A stretch of 11,123 nt of DNA from CAZPMO01 sp964587515 (lineage in GTDB: Bacteria; Pseudomonadota; Alphaproteobacteria; MPNO01), in the NCBI GenBank assembly GCA_964587515.1, contig CAZPMO010000164.1:1-11123 (forward strand), read 5' to 3'. The notes beneath the pieces were generated by a model that worked only from the letters and a program-made list of their open reading frames with translations, was not told the origin of the DNA and did not search any database. Of this stretch, positions 1 to 5,616 are shown piece by piece; the first letter of the stretch is position 1; each line of letters begins with the position of its first letter. The position numbers and the translations under genes were made by a program.

Positions 1-59
1 TGAGGAAAGCTAAGTATCTCCTCATCCTGAGGAGGGCCGAAGGCCCGTCTCGAAGCATG
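1..59. repeat. Dispersed palindromic (REP-like) element, left edge
   Basis: Two small hairpins stand side by side. CTCCTCA (18-24) pairs with TGAGGAG (28-34) across a 3-nt loop, and GGGCC (34-38) pairs with GGCCC (42-46) across GAA. TGAGGA at 1-6 could also pair with TCCTCA at 19-24, so alternative folds exist. The pattern of CATCCTGAGGAG, a small GC hairpin, then CTCGAAGCATG resembles intergenic dispersed repeats that I recall as very common in alphaproteobacterial genomes. That family link is from memory. The element may continue to the left of the window. Confidence 0.6.
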
Positions 60-182
60 CTGTTTCGGACTGGTTCAAATGCGGCCGGCTCCCGAAACAC
101 CCCCCCTTGCCGATACCCATCCCGGCCCGATCCTGCTATGGATGGCGGCGGGCCGGACCAAGGCCCCGTCCAGAGCCCCGCA

Positions 183-189
183 GGGAGGA
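183..189 (+). promoter_or_regulatory. Shine-Dalgarno site deciding a GTG start
   Basis: GGGAGGA lies 9 nt upstream of an in-frame GTG at 199. The in-frame ATG codons further upstream (79 and 139) have no purine-rich Shine-Dalgarno sequence in front of them. The site therefore favours GTG 199 as the start of the ABC transporter gene. Confidence 0.65.
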
Positions 190-198
190 AAACCGAGA

Positions 199-2019
199 GT
201 GGCGCGACGCGCATCCCTGACCACCAAGGAAAGCGGCGCCGATCGCGCCCGCGGCGAAGTGCGCCATCTGCGCGCCATCCTCCCCTATCTGAAACCCTAC
301 CGCCTCCAGATCGCCGCCGCCCTGGTCGCCCTCACGCTCGGCGCCAGCGCGGTGCTGGTGATGGGCGTCGGCCTGCGCGCCCTGATCGATCAGGGCTTCC
401 GGGGCGGCGACGCGGCGCTGCTGGATCACGCTTTGTTCGCGCTTCTCGGCGTCGTGGCGCTGCTGGCGCTGGCCACCTATGGCCGGTTCTATCTGGTGTC
501 CTGGGTCGGCGAGCGCGTGGTCGCCGATATCCGCCGCGACGTGTTCGGCCACGTGCTGAGACTGAGCCCGGGCTTCTTCGAGGTCACCCGCACCGGCGAG
601 GTGCTGTCGCGCCTGACCACCGACACCACGCTGTTGCAGGTGGTGGTGGGCTCGTCCATGTCGGTGGCGCTGCGCAATATCCTGCTGTTCCTGGGCGGCA
701 CGGCGATGCTGTTCGTGACCAGCGCCCGGCTGTCCGGCCTGGTATTCCTGATGGTGCCGCTGGTGGTGGTGCCCATCGTGTTTTTCGGACGCCGGGTGCG
801 GCGTCTGTCGCGCGCCTCCCAGGACCGCATCGCCGACGTCTCCAGCCACGGCGAGGAAGCCATCAACGCGGTGCGCACCGTCCAGGCGTTCGGCCACGAG
901 GACCACGACCGCGCGCGCTTCGCGGGCCATGTGGACGCAGCCCTCACGACCGCGCTCAGGCGCGTCGCGGCCCGCGCCGCGCTCACCGCCTTCGTGATCA
1001 TGGTGGTGTTCGGCGCGGTCGGCGTGATCCTGTGGATCGGCGGCCACGACGTGATGGACGGGCGCATCACGCCGGGCGAGCTCTCGGCCTTCGTCTTCTA
1101 CGCCATCGTGGTGGCCGGCTCGGTCGGCGCGGTCAGCGAGGTGATCGGCGATCTGCAGCGCGCCGCCGGCGCGTCGGAACGCCTGATGGAGCTCCTCGCC
1201 GTCGACCCCGAGATCCGCGCGCCGGATAACCCGACGCCGCTGCCCAGGCATGATGCTTCACAACCCGGCGGCGCTGTGGTCTTCGAGAACGTGCGCTTCC
1301 ACTACCCCTCGCGCCCCGATGACGCCGCCCTGGAAGGCTTCTCGCTGGACGTGCGCCCGGGCGAGCGTGTCGCCCTGGTGGGGCCGTCCGGGGCGGGAAA
1401 ATCCACCGTCTTCCAGCTCCTGCTGCGCTTCTACGACCCCGACGCCGGAAGCATCCGCCTCGACGGCGTCGCGCTCCGCGACGCCGATCCCCGCGCCGTG
1501 CGCGCCCGCATCGGGCTGGTGCCCCAGGACGCGGTGATGTTCGCCGGCGACGCCTGGTCGAACATCGCCTATGGCCGCCCGGACGCGAGCCGCGAGGAAA
1601 TCCGCGCCGCGGCCGAAGCGGCAAGCGCGGCTGAATTCCTCGACCGCCTGCCCCAGGGTTTCGACAGTTTCCTCGGCGAAAAGGGCGTGCGCCTGTCGGG
1701 CGGCCAACGCCAGCGCATCGCCATCGCCCGCGCCATCCTGCGCAACCCCTCGGTGCTGCTGCTCGACGAAGCCACCAGCGCGCTGGACTCCGAAAGCGAA
1801 CGCGCCGTCCAGCAGGCGCTCGAGGCCCTGATGGAAGGCCGCACCACCATCGTCATCGCCCACAGGCTGTCTACTGTCACCCACGCCAATAGAATCGTAG
1901 TGATCGATCATGGCAAAATAATATCCATCGGCGCCCACGACCAACTCATCAATGAAGGCGGAATATACGCAAGACTAGCCGCCCTCCAGTTCTATACACC
2001 CGACCAAGCCGCCGAATAG
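199..2019 (+). CDS. MsbA-like ABC exporter, fused permease and ATP-binding protein
   Basis: This is a half-transporter that should dimerise in the inner membrane and use ATP to export a lipid-like or hydrophobic substrate. From the GTG start it is 606 residues, the usual size for the family. Roughly residues 30-310 form the six-helix exporter domain, and the ATPase domain starts near residue 360. The ATPase carries Walker A GPSGAGKST (395-403), a Q-loop Gln (443), signature LSGGQ (499-503), Walker B VLLLDE (519-524) and the switch His in IAHRLST (555), so it looks catalytically intact. An ATG at 79 would add 40 Arg/Pro-rich residues that do not look like a domain. GTG 199 has a strong ribosome binding site and is preferred. 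The last 160 bp or so are much richer in AT than the rest, with AGA, ATA and CTA codons, although the protein motifs continue normally. The substrate cannot be deduced. I recall an alphaproteobacterial MsbA-related subfamily of this kind. Confidence 0.93.
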   Translation: MARRASLTTKESGADRARGEVRHLRAILPYLKPYRLQIAAALVALTLGASAVLVMGVGLRALIDQGFRGGDAALLDHALFALLGVVALLALATYGRFYLVSWVGERVVADIRRDVFGHVLRLSPGFFEVTRTGEVLSRLTTDTTLLQVVVGSSMSVALRNILLFLGGTAMLFVTSARLSGLVFLMVPLVVVPIVFFGRRVRRLSRASQDRIADVSSHGEEAINAVRTVQAFGHEDHDRARFAGHVDAALTTALRRVAARAALTAFVIMVVFGAVGVILWIGGHDVMDGRITPGELSAFVFYAIVVAGSVGAVSEVIGDLQRAAGASERLMELLAVDPEIRAPDNPTPLPRHDASQPGGAVVFENVRFHYPSRPDDAALEGFSLDVRPGERVALVGPSGAGKSTVFQLLLRFYDPDAGSIRLDGVALRDADPRAVRARIGLVPQDAVMFAGDAWSNIAYGRPDASREEIRAAAEAASAAEFLDRLPQGFDSFLGEKGVRLSGGQRQRIAIARAILRNPSVLLLDEATSALDSESERAVQQALEALMEGRTTIVIAHRLSTVTHANRIVVIDHGKIISIGAHDQLINEGGIYARLAALQFYTPDQAAE

Positions 2020-2057
2020 CCCCCCAAGGGACCAATGTCCCGCCGGGACGCGTTTCA

Positions 2058-2074
2058 CCCGGTTTCAAACCGGG
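2058..2074. repeat. Palindrome with GGTTTCAAACC core, copy 1
   Basis: CCCGGTTT, one central C, and AAACCGGG form a perfect 8-bp inverted repeat 38 bp after the ABC transporter stop codon. It shares the core GGTTTCAAACC with the next palindrome. It could form a stem-loop after the gene, but no T-run follows, so a terminator role is uncertain. Confidence 0.65.
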
Positions 2075-2107
2075 CGGAGAGTTGATTCGGGCGAATTCAG
2101 TCGGTAG

Positions 2108-2128
2108 GGGCGGGTTTCAAACCCGCCC
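2108..2128. repeat. Palindrome with GGTTTCAAACC core, copy 2
   Basis: GGGCGGGTTT, one central C, and AAACCCGCCC form a perfect 10-bp inverted repeat. In RNA a 7-bp GC stem with a 7-nt loop is the realistic fold. Four T residues follow 8 nt later (2137-2140), so it may act as a weak terminator for the ABC transporter gene. The sequence resembles short dispersed palindromes I remember from other alphaproteobacterial genomes, which I cannot check here. Confidence 0.65.
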
Positions 2129-2261
2129 GCGACCCGTTTTCCCTATTCCGGCGCGAGAATTCCGGACGAATCGGTCGAATTGAGACGCGTTCGTTGTTAT
2201 CCGCGTTCCGCCATTAAAAAATTTCTTTCGCGACAGTGCATCGTGGGAACGCGATATGGTC

Positions 2262-2292
2262 TAAGTTGTGCCACTTAACAAAGCACAACCTA
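2262..2292. repeat. Inverted repeat upstream of the cassette promoter
   Basis: TAAGTTGTGC (2262-2271) and GCACAACCTA (2283-2292) are complementary at 9 of 10 positions around an 11-nt spacer. The repeat ends 16 bp before the -35 box of the cassette promoter. An operator for the Xre-type regulator encoded downstream is a plausible role, but this is inference from position and symmetry only. Confidence 0.45.
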
Positions 2293-2308
2293 GCACCCCT
2301 TCAATGAT

Positions 2309-2337
2309 TTGACAATGTCAGAGTATTGATCTATAAA
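2309..2337 (+). promoter_or_regulatory. Sigma70-type promoter of the Xre-ImmA / PIN cassette
   Basis: TTGACA (2309-2314) and TATAAA (2332-2337) are separated by 17 bp, almost the full consensus of a housekeeping promoter. It lies in an AT-rich block (about 35% GC over 2281-2340), which is striking in a genome near 68% GC. Transcription should start around 2344, giving a leader of roughly 45 nt before the ATG at 2388. Arms of an inverted repeat flank the -10 box, so a repressor could close the promoter. Confidence 0.72.
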
Positions 2338-2346
2338 AATGACATT
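2314..2346. promoter_or_regulatory. Possible operator flanking the -10 box
   Basis: AATGTCA (2314-2320) and TGACATT (2340-2346) are perfect 7-bp inverted arms 19 bp apart. One arm touches the -35 box and the other lies at the predicted transcription start. That placement is typical of autoregulatory operators of Cro/CI-like proteins in toxin-antitoxin modules. The candidate binder is the Xre domain of the protein encoded at 2814-3992, by inference only. Confidence 0.4.
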
Positions 2347-2387
2347 CGGGGCTGAATTTGTAACGGCCCATACATCGGAGGCCTGAA

Positions 2388-2669
2388 ATGAGTGATGGCC
2401 CTTATAAAAGTTTGAAAATGCGGCCGGGTTGGAAGCAACTCGCAAAACGCGCTGACGAGAAAGCATTTGCGTCTGAGGAGGTGCGCGACGCGCTTCCGAC
2501 AGCGCTAGAACAGGATTGGCGCGCGGAAGTCGCTGATAGCCTCTGCCGACAAGTTCAGGCCATCCTTCAGGATATGCAATTGCAGGAACGCTCCACCTTG
2601 ATCACATGGCCGATCTTGTCCGTTCCCCAGCAAACCAAAACATGCTCGACCGACAGATTTTCCAGTTGA
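2388..2669 (+). CDS. Small hypothetical protein, first gene of cassette (probably truncated by a frameshift)
   Basis: A 93-residue reading frame starts at ATG 2388, with a clear GGAGG ribosome binding site (2377-2381) 6 nt upstream. The first 70 residues or so look like a real, charged, mainly helical protein: MSDGPYKSLKMRPGW at the start, then a Glu/Ala/Arg-rich helical stretch. The last 20 or so residues (from about ITWPILS onwards) look like out-of-frame translation. A more protein-like continuation, DHMADLVRS, lies in the -1 frame. One extra base near 2600 would join the two parts into a protein of 141 residues that ends 1 bp before the Xre-ImmA gene. I have an impression that small proteins beginning with a GPYKSL-like motif occur next to Xre-ImmA genes, but this is memory, not a search. 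No function is assigned. Possible roles are a partner or substrate of the downstream protease. Confidence 0.6.
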   Translation: MSDGPYKSLKMRPGWKQLAKRADEKAFASEEVRDALPTALEQDWRAEVADSLCRQVQAILQDMQLQERSTLITWPILSVPQQTKTCSTDRFSS

Positions 2670-2812
2670 GCCGCTGTTTGGGAGAGGCAGAAACAGAAAT
2701 CCGAGCAAAAATGGAACGGCTGCTTAAACAGTATGCGGAGGAGTGGAAAAGCTTTGTCGATTCATTGGGCTCCAGCTCATTCGTGGCTCAGTGGGCTTTA
2801 GGGGTGCAATGA
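2606..2812 (+). pseudogene. Displaced C-terminal part of the frameshifted small cassette gene
   Basis: This frame is open from 2540 to the TGA at 2810-2812 and contains an ATG at 2606. No ribosome binding site lies in front of that ATG; the nearest AGGA is about 18 nt away. The product is helical and charged (AEAEIRAK-like heptads, then QYAEEWKSFVDSLG), consistent with the missing end of the protein started at 2388. The total span 2388-2812 is 425 nt, one base short of a whole number of codons, as expected after a single-base deletion. The TGA is 1 bp from the next start, which is normal operon spacing. Alternatives are a separate small gene, a programmed -1 shift or a sequencing error. I saw no convincing slippery heptamer. 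Confidence 0.5.
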
Positions 2813-2813
2813 T

Positions 2814-3992
2814 ATGTCGCTGGATGAAACGAGTTCTATAGATGTTGGTGAACGCCTGCGCGTCGCACGCGAAACGGCCGGTATTACGCAAGCTGACGCT
2901 GCAGCCAATATAGATGTCGCGCGTACGACGCTGGTTGCCATAGAAAAAGGCCAGCGTCGCGCCCGCACCGACGAACTCCAGCGGTTGGCACGGCTGTATA
3001 GCACATCGGTAAATTCACTCTTGCGCCGGGAATCTGTTTACGTTGATCTTGTGCCTCGCTTCCGAAAGCTTAGTACGAGCAGTGATGAGGCTTCCAATGC
3101 GGCGGCCCTGCTGCTGGCGGGTCTCGTTCGGGCCGAAGTGGAACTCGAAAACCTACTTGGGATCAAGCGTACCTGCAATTACCCGCCCGAACGCGCTCTC
3201 TTGCCAGGTGATGTGCGTGTTCAGGCCGAAAATGATGCAACTGAACTAAGACAGTGGCTCGGACTGGGATTGGCGCCGGTCCGTGATCTGGTGAGCCTAC
3301 TAGAATTGGACCTAGGAGTGCGCGTCTACGCGCGACGTATAGACCCCCGTGTTTCAGGGTTATTCGCTTATGATGATGAACTCGGCGCATGCATTCTTTT
3401 GAACGCAAACCATCCTCGCGAACGCCGGACCCAATCGGCAGGCCATGAACTCGGCCATTTTATATCAAATCGCCGGGCAGCCGAAGTTCTCCATACCGTT
3501 GAACACGAAAACTCGCGCGAAGAACGTTACGCCAATTCGTTCGGTCGTGCGTTTTTGACGCCGGCGCGAACGGTTATGCAGAGATTCCGAGAAATCACGG
3601 CAGGTTCGTCCCACCTCACGCGCCGGCACGTCATTCTGCTGGCTCACACCTTTGGCGTATCGCGCGAGGCAATGGTTCGTCGGCTTGAGGAGCTTGGTCT
3701 AACCAAACCGGGTACTTGGGATTGGTTCCTGGGCAATGGTGGAATTACCGATGAACAGGCTCGGCAGGTTCTTGGCGACCTGGGTGCTGCTGATACGGCA
3801 AAAATTGAAGCAGATCGCCCCACGACGTTACGCCTAAACCTGCTGGCTGCAGAAGCATTGCGACAGGAACATCTCAGTGAGGGCCAACTGGCTCGTCTCC
3901 TGCACCTTGACCGAGTGGAATTGCGGGAGATTTTGGACAATGTAGAGATCGAAGGGAACGAGGCGGATGGAGTGCCAAAGTTGCCTGAATGA
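2814..3992 (+). CDS. Xre-family HTH / ImmA-IrrE metallopeptidase fusion protein
   Basis: This 392-residue protein combines DNA binding with a zinc protease. Residues 11-66 form a Cro/CI-type helix-turn-helix (GERLRVARETAGITQ...VARTTLVAIEKGQR). The peptidase core has HELGH (211-215), with His211 and His215 as zinc ligands and Glu212 as catalytic base. The conserved segment EERYANSFGRAFLTP (from residue 236) supplies the likely third ligand and the usual A-x-x-F-x-x-x-x-L-x-P pattern of the family. The C-terminal 100 residues are helical and contain LSEGQLARLLHLDR, seen in many such fusions. In known members, ImmA of ICEBs1 and IrrE of Deinococcus cleave a repressor. Here repressor and protease are one polypeptide, so it may act as an antitoxin or regulator for the overlapping PIN gene. 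A ribosome binding site AGGGG (2800-2804) precedes the ATG. GC is about 50-57%, unlike the flanks. Confidence 0.92.
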   Translation: MSLDETSSIDVGERLRVARETAGITQADAAANIDVARTTLVAIEKGQRRARTDELQRLARLYSTSVNSLLRRESVYVDLVPRFRKLSTSSDEASNAAALLLAGLVRAEVELENLLGIKRTCNYPPERALLPGDVRVQAENDATELRQWLGLGLAPVRDLVSLLELDLGVRVYARRIDPRVSGLFAYDDELGACILLNANHPRERRTQSAGHELGHFISNRRAAEVLHTVEHENSREERYANSFGRAFLTPARTVMQRFREITAGSSHLTRRHVILLAHTFGVSREAMVRRLEELGLTKPGTWDWFLGNGGITDEQARQVLGDLGAADTAKIEADRPTTLRLNLLAAEALRQEHLSEGQLARLLHLDRVELREILDNVEIEGNEADGVPKLPE

Positions 3993-4581
3993 TCCCACGG
4001 CTCTAATTGTCGCCGACGCAAGCGTTGCCATCAATCTGAATGCGACGAGGTATTCAGAAGCGATACTGGACGCGCTGCCGAACCGGTTTGTGATAGTTCA
4101 CGAAGTAGTGCTTGAACTGGAAGAAGGTCGGCGGAATGGTCGCAAGGACGCAGATGCTCTTTCCGCGCTAGTAGCCTCAGACCGGGCAGAAATTGTATGG
4201 CTTGGAGACGCTGGAATGCGGCACTTCACCAGCCTCGTCTCAGGCTCTGCGGCAGAGACGCTGGATGACGGTGAAGCAGCAACTATCGCTTATGCGCTGG
4301 AGTACAGCGCGACGGTCCTCATTGACGAACGTAAAGCCAATAAGATTTGCGAACAGCGCTTTCTTGAACTGCCGACCGGATGCACCGTCGATCTACTGGC
4401 CCATGACGATATAAAGGCAGTCCTTGGTCGCGACTGTCTCGCCGATGCTGTCTTTAATGCGCTCTACTATGGCCGGATGCGAATTTTGGCACACCACGCC
4501 GAATGGGTTGTAAATCTTATAGGCCCTGAGCGCGCGGGTCGTTGCATGTCTCTGCCAAGATCAGTCCGCCTGGTTAGGTAA
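3967..4581 (+). CDS. PIN-domain nuclease, probable toxin partner
   Basis: This 204-residue protein has the pattern of a PIN-fold RNase. There is an N-terminal strand with Asp17 in IVADASVAI, acidic residues Glu46/Glu50 in HEVVLELEEG, Asp101/Glu103 in LDDGEAATIA, and Asp120 in TVLIDERKA. Together these would bind the catalytic metal. A C-terminal part (130-204) with NALYYGRMRI and ends in CMSLPRS extends beyond a minimal PIN domain of about 130 residues. It resembles COG2405/DUF3368-type proteins in layout, but the exact subfamily is not certain. Its start overlaps the last 26 bp of the Xre-ImmA gene, so the two are likely translationally coupled, as in toxin-antitoxin pairs. AAGGG (3953-3957) and GAGG (3960-3963) are only moderate ribosome binding sites, in keeping with coupling. 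If it is a toxin it would cleave RNA in the cytoplasm. The target is unknown. Confidence 0.82.
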   Translation: MECQSCLNDPTALIVADASVAINLNATRYSEAILDALPNRFVIVHEVVLELEEGRRNGRKDADALSALVASDRAEIVWLGDAGMRHFTSLVSGSAAETLDDGEAATIAYALEYSATVLIDERKANKICEQRFLELPTGCTVDLLAHDDIKAVLGRDCLADAVFNALYYGRMRILAHHAEWVVNLIGPERAGRCMSLPRSVRLVR

Positions 4582-4663
4582 TATTTTGCTGGATCGATAC
4601 GCACGTCGCGTCTCGCGCTCACACGCCCCCTATCTCCTCTGATTAAAAATACGCTACCATCTT

Positions 4664-4689
4664 CCCGCACATCGCGCGCGGGGTGCGGG
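4664..4689. repeat. Hairpin upstream of the glutathione transferase gene
   Basis: CCCGCAC (4664-4670) pairs with GTGCGGG (4683-4689) around a 12-nt GC-rich loop. An alternative pairing is CCCGC (4664-4668) with GCGGG (4678-4682). No T-run follows. It lies 42 bp before the ATG at 4732. It could be a leader structure or the remains of a terminator for the PIN gene. The remainder of 4582-4731 shows only an AT-rich patch (4642-4660) that might hold a weak -10 box. Confidence 0.35.
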
Positions 4690-4731
4690 GACCTCGCGCG
4701 ACCAACCAACACCCAGGGGAGGACACGTGTC

Positions 4732-5415
4732 ATGAAGCTTTACGCGCATCCGGTGTCGACCACGTCGCGGCCGATCATGATGTTTTGCGACGAACAGGGC
4801 GTCGATGTGGAGCTGGTGGTGATCGATCTGCTGTCCGGCGCGCACAAGCAGCCGGAATATCTCGCCATCAATCCCAACGGCATGGTGCCCATGCTCGAGG
4901 ACGACGGGTTCATGCTGACCGAGGCCTCGGCGATCCTGAAATATCTCGCCGACAAGGTGGGCTCGCCCACCTACCCGACCGAGCCCCATGCGCGGGCCCG
5001 CGTCAACGAGGTGATGGACTGGTTCAACACCAACCTCTATCGCGAGATCGGCTATCACCTGGTCTATCCGCAGGCCTTCCCCACCCATGCCCGCGCCACC
5101 GATGAGATGACGCAGAGCGTGGTCGACTGGGGGCTGGCGCGCACGCCCGATATCCTGGCGACGCTGAATTCCGGCTGGGTGACGTTCGCCGACGGCGGGC
5201 CGTACCTGCTGGGGAACGACATCACCATCGCCGATTATCTCGGCGCCGACCTGCTGGGCTGCGCCGATCTGATCCGCCTCAACTGGGACCGCTACCCCAA
5301 CGTCGCGCTGTGGTTCCAGACCATGAAGGAGCGCCCCGCCTGGGGCCGCGTCCACGAGGTGTTCGACAGCTTCACCGCCTCCATGGCCGCCAAGGAGGTC
5401 ACGACGATCACGTAA
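4732..5415 (+). CDS. Glutathione S-transferase family protein
   Basis: This 227-residue cytosolic protein has the two-domain glutathione transferase layout. Residues 1-78 or so form the thioredoxin-like domain. Ser9/Ser12 and Arg13 in PVSTTSRPI lie where theta-like classes keep the catalytic Ser, cis-Pro53 is in NPNGMVPML, and Glu64-Ala65-Ser66 stands for the glutathione-binding E-S pair. The helical C-terminal domain (about 87-215) contains ITIADYL, which matches the conserved N-capping box (Ser/Thr-x-x-Asp) of the family. It should conjugate or otherwise use glutathione, but the substrate cannot be read from sequence. A strong GGGGAGG (4716-4722) sits 9 nt before the ATG. High GC returns here, so the gene belongs to the host background rather than the cassette to its left. 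It converges on the MotB-like gene across a repeat element. Confidence 0.92.
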   Translation: MKLYAHPVSTTSRPIMMFCDEQGVDVELVVIDLLSGAHKQPEYLAINPNGMVPMLEDDGFMLTEASAILKYLADKVGSPTYPTEPHARARVNEVMDWFNTNLYREIGYHLVYPQAFPTHARATDEMTQSVVDWGLARTPDILATLNSGWVTFADGGPYLLGNDITIADYLGADLLGCADLIRLNWDRYPNVALWFQTMKERPAWGRVHEVFDSFTASMAAKEVTTIT

Positions 5416-5433
5416 AGCGGACGGATAAGGGTT

Positions 5434-5614
5434 TTCACCGCAGAGGCGCAGAGACACAGAGGAAGCGTCATCAGCCCCATACGTCATGCGCGGGCTCGAC
5501 CCGCGTATCTTTGTACGAGGACGCAAAGGTGTGGATCCTCACAGAGAGATGGGCCGGCCATGACAATCGAGGGTTAGGTTTTATTCCTCTGCGTCTCTGC
5601 GCCTCTGCGGTGAA
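5434..5614. repeat. Composite element with 31-bp inverted ends between convergent genes
   Basis: The ends at 5434-5464 and 5584-5614 are inverted copies matching at 30 of 31 positions (core ACCGCAGAGGCGCAGAGA). Inside is a second palindromic unit. GTCATG (5483-5488) is inverted at 5559-5564, and CGCGGG (5489-5494) forms a hairpin with CCCGCG (5500-5505). Both unit types resemble dispersed intergenic repeats that I recall from many bacterial genomes. No open frame of interest lies inside, so it would be a non-coding MITE-like or REP-like composite. It fills the gap between the GST stop (5415) and the MotB-like stop (5617) and may serve as a two-way transcription barrier. Confidence 0.8.
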
Positions 5615-5616
5615 CC

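Noticed and set aside
136..1251. Minus-strand open frame (371 codons) opposite the ABC transporter
   Set aside because: His/Gln/Arg-rich composition without motifs. The plus-strand transporter explains the region fully.
2020..2387. CRISPR-like or tandem repeat array suggested by the two similar palindromes
   Set aside because: Only two units with different arms, no regular spacers and no cas genes.
2631..2648. Programmed -1 slippery site at the A-rich stretch in the small cassette gene
   Set aside because: The bases do not fit the X XXY YYZ pattern in the zero frame, and the protein-like switch point lies earlier, near 2600.
4582..4731. Attachment site or direct repeat bordering the cassette
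   Set aside because: No sequence here repeats the stretch after the ABC transporter stop at a length beyond chance by eye, and no integrase gene was found.
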